From positions 62,001 to 126,000 of the forward strand of contig JAIXWR010000009.1 in the NCBI GenBank assembly GCA_027491155.1: DNA of 64,000 nt, given 5' to 3'. The position numbers were made by a program, and so were the translations under genes. How positions within the stretch are numbered: position 1 is the stretch's first letter; each line of letters starts with the position of its first letter. This DNA comes from Verrucomicrobiaceae bacterium. GTDB taxonomy: Bacteria; Verrucomicrobiota; Verrucomicrobiia; Verrucomicrobiales; Akkermansiaceae. The notes beneath the pieces were generated by a model. The model did no database searches. It was not told the DNA's origin and saw nothing but the letters and a program-made list of their open reading frames with translations. Below, in pieces: positions 44,841-54,030 of this stretch.

Positions 44841-46712
44841 TCAGTCCTCCGTCACCTTCACCCGCAGGAAAAGCCGGTCGCACGGGGTGCCAGTAACGAT
44901 GGCCGTCACGGTGGTAATCCCCGGCCCGGGAGTATTGGCCTGGATGGTGAAACCGACGGTGGTGCCGGCACCATCGCTTGCCAGATCGCCGCGGTAGCTT
45001 TGAAGGTCCTTGGACCACTGGTAGGCGGCGGCCAGATCCCCGGCCGGCACGCCCTGCGGGTGGGTGAAGGTGAAGGTGCCTTGGGCGGGATTGACTGTTC
45101 CGACGGCGATGCCCGGCGAGGGCGCGTCCGGTGCGGTGCCGAAGAAGTTCTCGACGCCGTTCTTCACGCCGTCGCCATCGGGGTCGTCCTCGAGGCCGGT
45201 CTGTGCGCCGACCGGCGGGAATCCACGGATCCAATTGGCATAGGTTCCCGCCCCGATTCCCAGCGCCTCGATCCCGTCGAACCAAACCTGTGCCATTTTC
45301 TCATAGCCCGGATTGCTGGGATGATTGATCGCGTTGGAGAAAAGCGACTGATCGATGGAAGTGAGGTCGGCGGGATTGATGAGAAAGGGGGCGTATTGAT
45401 CGACCACCTTGACCTTCCGGCCCAAGGCCTGCTGGCCTGGCACCAGGGTGTCGCGAATCCAGGCGTTGTAGTTCACGACTTCCTGGACATAGGTGTATCG
45501 CGGCATGATCTGCGCGAGGATCAGATGGCAGCCGGGTTTGGTGGTGGTGATGGTATTGACCAGCGCTTGAAGGTCGGCACGGTCGGACTGCTGATAGCCG
45601 TTCGTGCCGATTTTCAGCAGGATGATGTCCGGGTCCTGGCTGGCGAGCCATGAGGAGATTCCCCCGTTGAGGAAAGCCGCGTCCTTTCCGGCATACCCAT
45701 TGTTTCCATCCTGCCCGAGTGCCGCCAGATCGAGCGCGGGCGGCCATGCAGGGTCGGTGGTCCGGGGATCGCGGAACGTCCAGGGTTCGGTGGAATTGCC
45801 GACGAAACGGAAACGGTAGCCTGCACTGGACAGGAGCTTGTAGAGACCGCTGCGATACCCGAATTCAAAGGCACCTCCGGTCCAGTCGGCATTGGTATAG
45901 CCGACGGTGATGGAGTCCCCCATCGGCATGATGCGCAGCGGATTGGGGGTGTCGCCACCCGCCACGCTGAGTTCGAAGGACTGGAAGCGGGCGGTTCCAT
46001 CGGCGTTATAGACCGCGATACCCGCGCTTCCGATGGTGACGGCGTTCAAGTCCGCAACGGAAGCTAGGCGGGTAAATCCTCCCGAACCGTTTCCGACGTG
46101 GTAGGTGGCCGACCAGTTGCCGCTGCCGCCGGTGGTGTCGAGCGTGATCCGGAGGGTCGATGGCGCAGTCGGGTCCTCCACCGTGGTGGGGATGGCATTC
46201 CTGCTCCCCGCGCCACCGGTCAGATTGTAGTGGGCGACCTGATCGTCGGAACCGGAATCTCCAGGCCGGGTCAAGGCCCATACGCCGGCACCGGTGGAGG
46301 AATTGATGTTGCCGGTGAAGCCGGACGTTTCAAAAAAGCCCGCAGCATGGAAGGCGGCTTCGGCGGGGTTGGGAAGCTGGGTGAAGCCCGTGGTGACCGT
46401 CAGGTGATAGACATTCCCGTCCCGAGGGGTGAACGGAAGCGTGGCACTGGCCCGGTTCGCCGCGGAGTTGTAGGCCCCGGATTCCGCAAAAGACCCATCC
46501 GCCTTGAAGGCGCTGGCGGCGGACCAGGAGGCGGAGGCGCTGGTTCCGTATTGGGCGTGCTGGGCACCCGTGGCCCCGGAAGTATCCACAGCCTGGCCGT
46601 TGAGATTGGCGCCGGATAATCCGCCGAAGCCACTGGAGTAAAGAACAACGTCGGCATTGGCCTTCATGACGACCAGCGCGACGAAGGCGATCCGGAGAAG
46701 TTTGAGGGACAT
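44841..46712 (-). CDS. Secreted SGNH/GDSL hydrolase with shared N-terminal module
   Basis: This is a 623-residue exported protein. The signal peptide ends at MKANA; a roughly 230-residue beta-rich module follows, related to the N-terminus of the sulfatase at 38931 and to the insert in the FecR anti-sigma. The SGNH esterase/lipase domain begins at PMGDSITVGY (nucleophile Ser267), with Asn371 in KIGTNGYQQ and His464 in NHPSNPGY. The position three residues before His464, where these enzymes usually carry Asp, is Ala. The C-terminus (DDPDGDGVKNGVENFFG ... RLFLRVKVTED) is the shared terminal module. It probably deacetylates or de-esterifies polysaccharide. The ATG at 46712 starts the signal peptide; the frame extends to 46817. 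Confidence 0.86.
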   Translation of the reverse strand: MSLKLLRIAFVALVVMKANADVVLYSSGFGGLSGANLNGQAVDTSGATGAQHAQYGTSASASWSAASAFKADGSFAESGAYNSAANRASATLPFTPRDGNVYHLTVTTGFTQLPNPAEAAFHAAGFFETSGFTGNINSSTGAGVWALTRPGDSGSDDQVAHYNLTGGAGSRNAIPTTVEDPTAPSTLRITLDTTGGSGNWSATYHVGNGSGGFTRLASVADLNAVTIGSAGIAVYNADGTARFQSFELSVAGGDTPNPLRIMPMGDSITVGYTNADWTGGAFEFGYRSGLYKLLSSAGYRFRFVGNSTEPWTFRDPRTTDPAWPPALDLAALGQDGNNGYAGKDAAFLNGGISSWLASQDPDIILLKIGTNGYQQSDRADLQALVNTITTTKPGCHLILAQIMPRYTYVQEVVNYNAWIRDTLVPGQQALGRKVKVVDQYAPFLINPADLTSIDQSLFSNAINHPSNPGYEKMAQVWFDGIEALGIGAGTYANWIRGFPPVGAQTGLEDDPDGDGVKNGVENFFGTAPDAPSPGIAVGTVNPAQGTFTFTHPQGVPAGDLAAAYQWSKDLQSYRGDLASDGAGTTVGFTIQANTPGPGITTVTAIVTGTPCDRLFLRVKVTED

Positions 46713-46856
46713 CGTCGAAAGGTTCTGGGGCTTTTGATCCGCGCGACGCCGAATGAGTGCGAAAACCCCGGTTCCTGCGCCACTCCAAAAGCCCGACCCG
46801 GCAGACCTCCCCGACAAAGAAGCGGACGCACGGGCGGATGCGCGGTGATGGGGAGA

Positions 46857-49301
46857 TCAGGGAGTGATCACCACCTTGAGCCGTGCGAACTTCCTGGCGT
46901 CCGGAGTTTGAGCCACGGTGAGGGTGACGGTGTCAGTGCCTGGAGCGGGACTGTCCGCATCGACGGTGACACCGGGATTGATGACTCCACCCGTATCGGC
47001 ATCGGGAACGGAGTAGGGCGAGGGCAGGGTGTTCCAGTTCACCAGATCGGTGCTGACTTCGATCGACAGGGAGGTTTTCGGGTCGATGGAGGACCGGTCG
47101 CGCTTGAAGGTGAGGGTCACGCTCGTGCCGTCGGCGTCAATCACCGGCAACTTGGCGAGGTCGCTGGTGGTCGCGAGGCCGCCGAGTACGAACTCCACCG
47201 CGTTGGAGACGCCATCGGCATCGAAGTCATCGTCGGGACCGCCGGTGGGGGCGTTGGCAGCCGCCCATGTGGCATAAGCGGAGCCGCCCGTGGAAGTGAC
47301 GACGAGTTCGAGGCTGTTGCCGTTGGCTTGGAGCTTTCCATTGAAGCCCGGGGCGATGGGAGCGGTGGCGCCGTCCACGGTGCCGGTGAGCCCGCTGCTG
47401 GAAATCAGGGTGTACGTGCCGGCTCCCAGGCCGCCCAGGTTGGTGACGGCGAGGTCGTCCAGCGCGAGGGTGCCCAGCGCCAGTGAGCCGCCGACAACGA
47501 TCCGGTCATTGGTGCCGGCGAGGGCATCGAGTTCGAAGTTGAGTTTGCCCGCGCCGGACGCCATGGCCGAGATGTCGAGGTTGCCGGTGATATTGAGCGT
47601 TCCTGCCGTGACTCCGGGGGAGAGATTTCCCGCCGCAGCGACGGTGACGTTTCCGCCCACCGTGCCGGTGCCGCCGAGTTCTCCGCCATTCACGGTGACG
47701 GCACTGGACGCTGTCGTGGTGCCCGTGGAAGAAAGGATGAGCGAGCCTTCATTGACGGTGGTGGCGCCGGTGTAGGTGTTGATCCCGGAGAGCGTCATCG
47801 TGCCCGGGCCTGTTTTGATGAGCCTGCCCACGTTGAGAGGATTGCCGAAGTTGGCCAGCACGCCCGTGACGTTCAGGTCGCTGCCGCTGACCGCGTCAGC
47901 CACATTGAAGATCGTGCCAGCGGTGAGCAGGCCGATTTGCCCGTTGGTGCCGCTCGTGCTGATCGTCGAAGCCGCGCTGCCGCCGACAGTGACCTCCCCG
48001 TTGAGGGTGAAAGAAGGGAACAATCCGCCGCCGCCGAATGAACTGAGGGTGCCGCCATTGAGTTCCACCGGACCCAGCATGTTGAAGATATTGCCCGTGT
48101 TCCGGATCGTTCCGCCATTGGCGATGAGCTTGAGTTTCGGTGTGGAACCGCCCCCTCCCATGACGTTCGCAGCCGTGAAATTCAAGGTGGCGCCGCTGCC
48201 AACGGTAACCGTGCGGCCCGTCGCTTGCGCATTGCCAAGCGCTCCCGCCACAGGGTTGTTGGTCGTATTTGACACGTTCGCGTGCAGCGAGCCCGCCGTG
48301 ATCGAGATGTTACCGGTGAAAGTGTTGAGACCGGAGAGGATGAGTCGGGAATTCGCGCTGTTCTGGGTGACTCCGGTGACACTGGTGCCGATTACGGAGC
48401 TGATGGTCGTGTCGATGTTGCCCACGGTGGTGGTACTGCCGGTGCCGCTGTTGGTGATGCTGCCCGTCATGTCGATCGAGCCTGTCTGAAAGAGGATCCT
48501 GGAGGAGTTGGCCGCCGTGTTGGCATTGCTCTGGAGGACGAGATTTCCCGTTCCGGTCACCCCGCCGCCAAAGGTCAGGTTGCTCCCGCCCGCATTGCTG
48601 GAAACCACGGTGAGGTTCCGGCCCAAAGTGATCGGGCCGTTCAGGGTTTGATTCCAGCCGATGATGTTGATGGAGGCGGTGCCGGTTCCGACGACAGAGA
48701 TGGGATTCGTGGACGTGAAGTTCCCCCCACGGAAGGTCAAGGCGGCGGCGGCACCGGTATTGGCGTCGTCACCAATCGTGACGCTGCCGGTGCCCAGGAA
48801 ATTGCCACCGGTGCCCGTGTTGAAATTCCTTACGGTTCCGGCCTTGATGACCAGTCCTCCCGAGAACGTATTCGTTCCTTTGAGGGACAAGGTACCACCG
48901 CCGGATTTCTGCATGCCGTCACTGCCTGCAACGATGCTTTCAATGGTCAGCTCGCGGCTTGGGACCACTTCGATCCCCGGCACACCACTCGCGCGGTCGA
49001 GCGTGAGGGTATCCCCGGTGAGGGTGAAGTTATGGCTCGTGTCCGAAGCGGTGATGTTGCCGATCGTCCGATTGCCGTTCAGCGTGATGGTGGTGGCCAC
49101 CGTGATCACATTGCCGAATGTGGCCGTGAAATCCGCACCATTGGCGATGAGTCCGTCCGTCCACTTGGTTCCATCCGTCCAGTCGCCGGCGGAGTCTCCG
49201 AGCCACGAGCCGTCCTGGTCTTGAGCGTGGGACTGGGAAATGGCGAACAGCGAACTGGCGGCGAGGATGAGGCGTTGGCGGAGGGAGGAATTCATTTTCA
49301 A
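46857..49301 (-). CDS. Autotransporter-associated beta-strand-repeat protein with shared C-terminal module
   Basis: This is an 814-residue exported protein with signal peptide MKMNSSLRQRLILAASSLFAISQSHA, split here by its two possible Met starts. The body is a long beta-helical array with phrases such as KSGGGTLSLKGTNTFSGGL and KTGPGTMTLSGINTYTGATT. The C-terminus (DDDFDADGVSNAVEFVLGG ... RKFARLKVVITP) is nearly the same as that of the giant protein at 19697. It lacks a PEP-CTERM signal and an autotransporter barrel, so attachment would rely on the C-terminal module or simple secretion. It is divergent from the ECF sigma gene across 297 bp and is the first gene of the minus-strand cluster. 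Confidence 0.85.
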   Translation of the reverse strand: MKMNSSLRQRLILAASSLFAISQSHAQDQDGSWLGDSAGDWTDGTKWTDGLIANGADFTATFGNVITVATTITLNGNRTIGNITASDTSHNFTLTGDTLTLDRASGVPGIEVVPSRELTIESIVAGSDGMQKSGGGTLSLKGTNTFSGGLVIKAGTVRNFNTGTGGNFLGTGSVTIGDDANTGAAAALTFRGGNFTSTNPISVVGTGTASINIIGWNQTLNGPITLGRNLTVVSSNAGGSNLTFGGGVTGTGNLVLQSNANTAANSSRILFQTGSIDMTGSITNSGTGSTTTVGNIDTTISSVIGTSVTGVTQNSANSRLILSGLNTFTGNISITAGSLHANVSNTTNNPVAGALGNAQATGRTVTVGSGATLNFTAANVMGGGGSTPKLKLIANGGTIRNTGNIFNMLGPVELNGGTLSSFGGGGLFPSFTLNGEVTVGGSAASTISTSGTNGQIGLLTAGTIFNVADAVSGSDLNVTGVLANFGNPLNVGRLIKTGPGTMTLSGINTYTGATTVNEGSLILSSTGTTTASSAVTVNGGELGGTGTVGGNVTVAAAGNLSPGVTAGTLNITGNLDISAMASGAGKLNFELDALAGTNDRIVVGGSLALGTLALDDLAVTNLGGLGAGTYTLISSSGLTGTVDGATAPIAPGFNGKLQANGNSLELVVTSTGGSAYATWAAANAPTGGPDDDFDADGVSNAVEFVLGGLATTSDLAKLPVIDADGTSVTLTFKRDRSSIDPKTSLSIEVSTDLVNWNTLPSPYSVPDADTGGVINPGVTVDADSPAPGTDTVTLTVAQTPDARKFARLKVVITP

Positions 49302-49598
49302 GGTGGTCTGACTGGTTGTGATATCGCGGGAGCAGCGGGGACTCCGCGTGGTCCGGAAAGAGGCGAGCGAGGGATCGATTCAACGACGCGGATGATCACA
49401 GACCCTCGTCACTCGACCCTCCGCCGAAGTGATTCCAACGGAGACTCGTCGGTTACTCTGAATCTTCGGATGTACTGGTTCCGGCCGGAAAACTTGGCGA
49501 TCCCTGTCCGGGGTCTCGATGTCTTTCCCCAAGGATCCGGATTTTCCGCCTTACCATCCGGCAACTGGCGGAATAGGGTGGTGAGGAGCATGGCAACC

Positions 49599-50132
49599 AT
49601 GAAGCCCGACCCCGAACAGACCTTCGTGCAACTGGTGGTGAACCACCAGCCGGCTTTGCGTGCTTTTGTACTGTCGTTGCTTCCAGGCAGCCCGGAGGTG
49701 GACGATGTGATCCAGGAAACCAATGCCGAGATCTGGGTGAAGCGCGGGGATTTCAGGATCGGGACGAATTTCAAGTCGTGGATGTTCTCGGTCGCAAAGT
49801 TCAAGGTGATGTCGGTCTGGCGCGACCACCAGCGGCAGAAGGTCTGGGCCGTGCCCGAGGAGACACTGGCGATGCTGGTCGAGCGAATCGAAGCCGGTGC
49901 GCTCGCCGACACGGATTCGCGCCACGAGGCATTGCGCATTTGCCTCGACCGCCTGCGTGCCGAGGACCGGATGCTGATCCTCAACCGCTACATCGCAGAC
50001 CAGAACCTCGACCGGCTGGCACGCGAGTCGGGCAGGAAGAAAGACAGCTTGAAGGTTTCGCTTCACCGCATCCGCGCGGTGTTGAAGGCATGCATGAATC
50101 GGAGAATCCAACCCGGACAGGAGTTCGCATGA
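49599..50132 (+). CDS. ECF sigma factor (Rhodopirellula/Verrucomicrobium family)
   Basis: This is a 177-residue ECF sigma factor. Region 2 is visible as VDDVIQETNAEIWVKRGDF with FKSWMFSVAKFKVMS. Region 4 is LAEDR-type: LRAEDRMLILNRYIADQNL followed by the helix-turn-helix RLARESGRKKDSLKVSLHR. This is the family typical of Planctomycetes and Verrucomicrobia that pairs with FecR-domain anti-sigmas. The ATG at 49599 has GAGGAG ten bases upstream; an ATG at 49590 is too close to that site. A longer frame runs upstream antisense to the beta-strand-repeat gene and is rejected. Its stop overlaps the anti-sigma start in ATGA. Confidence 0.93.
   Translation: MKPDPEQTFVQLVVNHQPALRAFVLSLLPGSPEVDDVIQETNAEIWVKRGDFRIGTNFKSWMFSVAKFKVMSVWRDHQRQKVWAVPEETLAMLVERIEAGALADTDSRHEALRICLDRLRAEDRMLILNRYIADQNLDRLARESGRKKDSLKVSLHRIRAVLKACMNRRIQPGQEFA
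50119..50123 (+). promoter_or_regulatory. Shine-Dalgarno site for the anti-sigma gene
   Basis: AGGAG lies five bases before the ATG at 50129, inside the end of the sigma gene. It is one of few clear Shine-Dalgarno sites in the window, and it supports this start together with the ATGA overlap. Confidence 0.7.
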
Positions 50133-52369
50133 GCGGATACGAGACCAAGGACGGCAGGCTCGATCTCACGAAGTTCGAGCTGGCGCTGCAGGAACTGGAA
50201 GACGGAACGCTCGACCCGGTCGAACGCGACGATCTGATGGCTCTCATCGCCCGTTCACCCGCGGCGCAGCGAACCTATCTGAGCCACTTCGAGATTTCCT
50301 CGATGCTTCAGGCGGAGGCCGCGACCCATGCCGAGCAGGGAGATCTGCCGAAGATCGCCCGCTTTGATCCGCCCTCACGCTTGTTCCGCCGCTCGCTCCT
50401 GGCAGCGGCAGCGGTGCTGGTGCTTGCTGCGGCGGTCGCGGCACTCATCCGGGTCGCCCGGCCCCAGATACCGGAGCTTGTCCTCGCTGCGGCCCCGGAC
50501 ACCCGCTGGTCGGTGACCGGCAAGTCGAGGGACGCCGAAGACCAAATGACCAGCGTCCGCGAAGGCTCCACGTTGCGGGTGACTTCCGGCACCTTGGAGC
50601 TGCGTCTCGAATCCGGTGCCAGGATGGTGGTCCAAGGACCAGCCCACGTCTCCTTTCCGAAGCTGGAAGGACCGGTGCTGAAGAGCGGATGGCTGTGGAT
50701 CGACTCGGCCGGATCCGGCGAAAAGTTCGAACTGACCACGCCGGACCTGCGGGTCCGCAACCTCGGAACGCGTTTCGGCGTGAGGGTTCCCGCCGAAGGC
50801 CCCGCGGAGGTCCACCTCATCCAAGGGAAGCTCGAGGTTTCCTCCGAATCGGCCCCCGGAAGAGTCCTTGAACTCGTCCCTGAAGAGAGCGGACTCGCCA
50901 TTCACCCCCACGGCGAGCCGACCCCGGTGACGCTGGCTCGCGATCCATTCCCGGAGATCGCCGGTTTGCTGGCAGCGCCCGCGAGTTATCCCAACACGGT
51001 GCGCGGCCAGAATCCGGTGTCCTACTGGCGGCTCGATGACGCGCCCGGTTCGCCCTTGCAGAACGAAGTGACCGGCGAAGCCGCTGGGCGGACCAGGCCG
51101 GGAGTATCAATTGATGCCGGCCCCCGCGCGGAAGATGAGTTCGCCGGTTTCGGCACATCAAACCAAGCCGCACGACTGGACGGCAAGACAGCCGATTCCG
51201 GGCTCTCGCTGGGTGCCGCGCCGCCGCGTCATCAGGGGGTTCTTTTTCACGATGCTTTCGATGGCGAGGGCCCACTTCACCAGCGCACACCTCAAGTCAC
51301 CCGCGATGAGATCCGATGGGTGTCGGCACACCACTTCCGGGCGAACGGCTGGATCTCCTCCGGCACTGCCAGCGCAACGCTTCCCTTTCAGCCGGTGGAC
51401 GGGGTGGTTTACACCTTGGACGGATCCTTTCGCGGCATCAGCTCGCCGTTTGGAGACTCCCCCTGGGTGGCGCTCGGTTTTGCCAGCGGCCAGTCGACCG
51501 GCACCAGGAGGGGAGATCGATTTGTCGCGGGCACGGTCACAGGCCGGGCGTGGATGCTGTTCCGTGGCACGGGTCCGGAGCTTGAAAACACAACCCTGGA
51601 CGTGGGCAGTTCCAACCAGAACCCATGGGAGAACTGGAGCCGCGGAGTCGGCGGGGACATCGACATGCGCATCGTCCTCGACACCACCCGAGGGTATGGG
51701 AACTGGACCGCCACATGGTTCGCGCGCCGCCCCGGCACCGGTCCCTTCTTGAAAGTCGGATCCACCCGAACCCTGCCCAACGAGGCGATCCGCTCGGTCG
51801 GCATCGCCGTGTCAGGGAGCAAGATCCAGGCGCGGATCACGAACTTCGCGCTCCGTGCCGATGCGGAAGTGGAGCACCAGGCGTCCGGCGTCCGCGCCGA
51901 CGGACCCGCGAGGCTCAACCAGAGCGCAGGCACCGTCTCTTGCTGGGTGCGTCGCGAACCCGGAAGCGGACCAAGGACCGTCCTGTGGTCCGCGGGACGG
52001 GATGCGGCGGACGACTCCATTCACCTCCGCCTTGAGAGCAACGAACGGATCGGATTCTTCATGGAGAACGGGCGTTACGACGTTCTGCTCACTTCCGAAG
52101 AGACGCTTGACGAAGACAGCTGGCACCACCTTGTCGCGAGCTGGAGTTCGTCAACGGTGGACCTCTTCCTCGACGGCCGGCGTGTCGCATGGCTGCGCGA
52201 ACCCCTTGGCCTTGCGCCCGACATCCTGCCCGACTTCCGTGTGGGCGGGGGCCAGAGCCTGAGCGGCACCCAGCCCTTCGCAGGGCACATCGATGAAGTC
52301 GCGGTCTGGAACCGGTCGCTCACGCCCGTCGAGGTCGAACAACAGTTCCGCTCGGCGCGGGGTGAGTGA
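50129..52369 (+). CDS. FecR-domain anti-sigma factor with LamG ectodomain and an inserted module
   Basis: This is a 746-residue membrane protein. The cytoplasmic N-terminus (residues 1-86) would hold the ECF sigma factor. A membrane helix at about 87-108 and a FecR domain at roughly 135-260 (VREGSTLRVTSGTLELRLES) follow. An ectodomain begins with a LamG start (PVSYWRLDD, AARLDG). Between about residues 366 and 585 lies an extra module (GVLFHDAFDG ... WTATWFARRPG) that interrupts the LamG part before it resumes with GTVSCWVRRE and FAGHIDEVAVWNRSL. That module is related to the N-termini of the sulfatase at 38931 and the SGNH hydrolase at 44841. The protein should sense an outside ligand and release the sigma factor. 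Confidence 0.88.
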   Translation: MSGYETKDGRLDLTKFELALQELEDGTLDPVERDDLMALIARSPAAQRTYLSHFEISSMLQAEAATHAEQGDLPKIARFDPPSRLFRRSLLAAAAVLVLAAAVAALIRVARPQIPELVLAAAPDTRWSVTGKSRDAEDQMTSVREGSTLRVTSGTLELRLESGARMVVQGPAHVSFPKLEGPVLKSGWLWIDSAGSGEKFELTTPDLRVRNLGTRFGVRVPAEGPAEVHLIQGKLEVSSESAPGRVLELVPEESGLAIHPHGEPTPVTLARDPFPEIAGLLAAPASYPNTVRGQNPVSYWRLDDAPGSPLQNEVTGEAAGRTRPGVSIDAGPRAEDEFAGFGTSNQAARLDGKTADSGLSLGAAPPRHQGVLFHDAFDGEGPLHQRTPQVTRDEIRWVSAHHFRANGWISSGTASATLPFQPVDGVVYTLDGSFRGISSPFGDSPWVALGFASGQSTGTRRGDRFVAGTVTGRAWMLFRGTGPELENTTLDVGSSNQNPWENWSRGVGGDIDMRIVLDTTRGYGNWTATWFARRPGTGPFLKVGSTRTLPNEAIRSVGIAVSGSKIQARITNFALRADAEVEHQASGVRADGPARLNQSAGTVSCWVRREPGSGPRTVLWSAGRDAADDSIHLRLESNERIGFFMENGRYDVLLTSEETLDEDSWHHLVASWSSSTVDLFLDGRRVAWLREPLGLAPDILPDFRVGGGQSLSGTQPFAGHIDEVAVWNRSLTPVEVEQQFRSARGE

Positions 52370-52530
52370 CATTCACTGGTTCTCCCGCTCCCGGGACGCA
52401 ATCCGTGCGCGAGCTGCTTCAGGGCTCAACTCTGTTGCCTCCACCTCCTCCGGTTACGGTTCTGTAACAATCCGCGCCGCGAGGCGAAATGGCGGATCGC
52501 TAGGCTCGCAAGCCTTCGCGCCTTGCCTCC

Positions 52531-54000
52531 ATGTCTTCCCCCAGCAGTCGCCACCCCCTGAAAACCATCCTCCGGGAGGTCGCCGTTCCGCTCGCCGGGC
52601 TCGCGCTGGTCGCCATTCTCGATCACCAGCAGGCGGGTGGCTATCTCAGCCGGGAGGATCTGGATAAAGTCGTCGCCGTCGCCTACCTGCTGCTCGGCTT
52701 CTCGCTCGCCTACCGCCTGTTCTGCACGGTCGTCCTCGACCTCCTCGTCGCCGGCGCGAAAGGCCGGCCGGTCCCGCGGATCCTCAAGCACATGATCGGC
52801 ATCGCCGCCGCCATCGCGGCCCTGCTGCTCTCGGCGAACGTCCTGTTCAGCGGCGCCTTCACGGGCCTGCTCACCCTCTCCAGCGTCATCGCCGTGGTCA
52901 TCGGCCTCGCCCTGCGGCCCATCATCCTCGACGTCTTTTCCGGTCTCAGCGCCAACCTCGACTCCGCCTTTCACATCGGCGATTGGATCGAGATCGCCCG
53001 CCGCGGCGGGGGCACCACGCAGACCGGATGGGTCGAGGAGATCAACTGGCGCACCACCCATCTGCGGACCCGCTCGGGAAACCTCGTGATCTGCCCCAAC
53101 AGCACGCTGAGCACCGCCATCATCACCAATTTCTCCCGACCCTCGCACCTCAGCCGCTTCGACCTGAAGGTGAAGCTCCCGCCGGAGCTCGATCCCGACC
53201 GCGCCCGCCAGGTTCTAACCGCCGCCGTGCGGGCGACTCTCGACCGCTCCCATGGCCCGTCCGCGGACAAGCAACCCGACGTCCTCATCACCGGCATGGA
53301 AGCCTCCGGAGTCCAGTATTGGATCCGCTTCTGGTTGAATCCCGCCGAAAGCTCCGCCGACACCGTCATCGACACCGTGGCGCACAGCGTCCTGCGCCAC
53401 CTCCAGCTCGCCGGCATCCCGCTGTCCGAGAAGGTCGTGCTTCACCGCGAAAAGCGTGCGCTGCTCGACACCGGCACCGCCGCCGCCCGCGCCGCGGTGT
53501 TCGGACAACTTCCTCTCTTCCACGGCGTTCCCGCCGGCACCGTCGAACGTCTGGCCGAGACCGCCGCGCCGTTCCGCTTCGCGGAGGGCGACACGCTCAT
53601 CCGCCAGGGAAACGACGACAACGACATGTTCCTGCTGGTCGAAGGTGCGGTGAACGTGCTCGTGACCGTCGATGGCAAGGAGCTGCTCGTCGCCGCCATG
53701 CAGGCCGGCGACTACTTCGGCGAAATGTCCCTGCTCACCGGAGAACCGAGGACCGCGACGATCCGTGCGGCCACCTCCGGTGCCGCCTACCGGATCAGCC
53801 GGGACTCGATCGCCCCGCTGATCGGCTCCGACCTCGAATTGATGCACCTGCTCAGCCGCAATCTGGCCGAGCGCAATCTCCGCCGCCAGGAGAAGGCCGC
53901 CGCGACCGTGCAGGGAAGCCACGAGGAGAAGCAGGCCAGCCTTGCCGGCGCGCTCCTCAGCAAGATGAGGGGCATCTTCCGCTCCGGCCGGGCTGCGTGA
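52531..54000 (+). CDS. Cyclic-nucleotide-gated MscS-type channel
   Basis: This is a 489-residue membrane protein. N-terminal membrane helices include SGAFTGLLTLSSVIAVVIGL, and an MscS beta domain follows (HIGDWIEIARRGG; VEEINWRTTHLRTRSGN; PNSTLSTAIITNFSRP). The C-terminal cyclic-nucleotide-binding domain at about residues 330-445 keeps the phosphate-binding cassette GDYFGEMSLLTGEPRTATIRA with the conserved Glu and Arg. This is the bacterial CNG (bCNG) architecture, where nucleotide rather than tension may gate the pore. It converges with an adenylate cyclase gene only 30 bp away. The gene shows no clear ribosome-binding site. Confidence 0.92.
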   Translation: MSSPSSRHPLKTILREVAVPLAGLALVAILDHQQAGGYLSREDLDKVVAVAYLLLGFSLAYRLFCTVVLDLLVAGAKGRPVPRILKHMIGIAAAIAALLLSANVLFSGAFTGLLTLSSVIAVVIGLALRPIILDVFSGLSANLDSAFHIGDWIEIARRGGGTTQTGWVEEINWRTTHLRTRSGNLVICPNSTLSTAIITNFSRPSHLSRFDLKVKLPPELDPDRARQVLTAAVRATLDRSHGPSADKQPDVLITGMEASGVQYWIRFWLNPAESSADTVIDTVAHSVLRHLQLAGIPLSEKVVLHREKRALLDTGTAAARAAVFGQLPLFHGVPAGTVERLAETAAPFRFAEGDTLIRQGNDDNDMFLLVEGAVNVLVTVDGKELLVAAMQAGDYFGEMSLLTGEPRTATIRAATSGAAYRISRDSIAPLIGSDLELMHLLSRNLAERNLRRQEKAAATVQGSHEEKQASLAGALLSKMRGIFRSGRAA

Positions 54001-54003
54001 ACC

Positions 54004-54027
54004 GGGCCTCGGCGAAACCGCGAGCCC
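54004..54027. terminator. GC-rich hairpin between convergent channel and cyclase genes
   Basis: A GC-rich imperfect hairpin with GGGCCTC on the left and CGAGCCC on the right, around a CGAAA loop, fills the 30-bp gap between the two convergent genes. It could end transcription from both sides. There is no long U-run, so this is a weak call. Confidence 0.35.
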
Positions 54028-54030
54028 TTG

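Noticed and set aside
46857-49301. True type V autotransporter.
   Set aside because: The beta-strand repeats are of the autotransporter-associated type, but there is no C-terminal translocator barrel.
48282-49598. An upstream extension of the ECF sigma frame by 439 codons.
   Set aside because: It is antisense to the beta-strand-repeat gene; the sigma fold begins at 49599, where a Shine-Dalgarno site is present.
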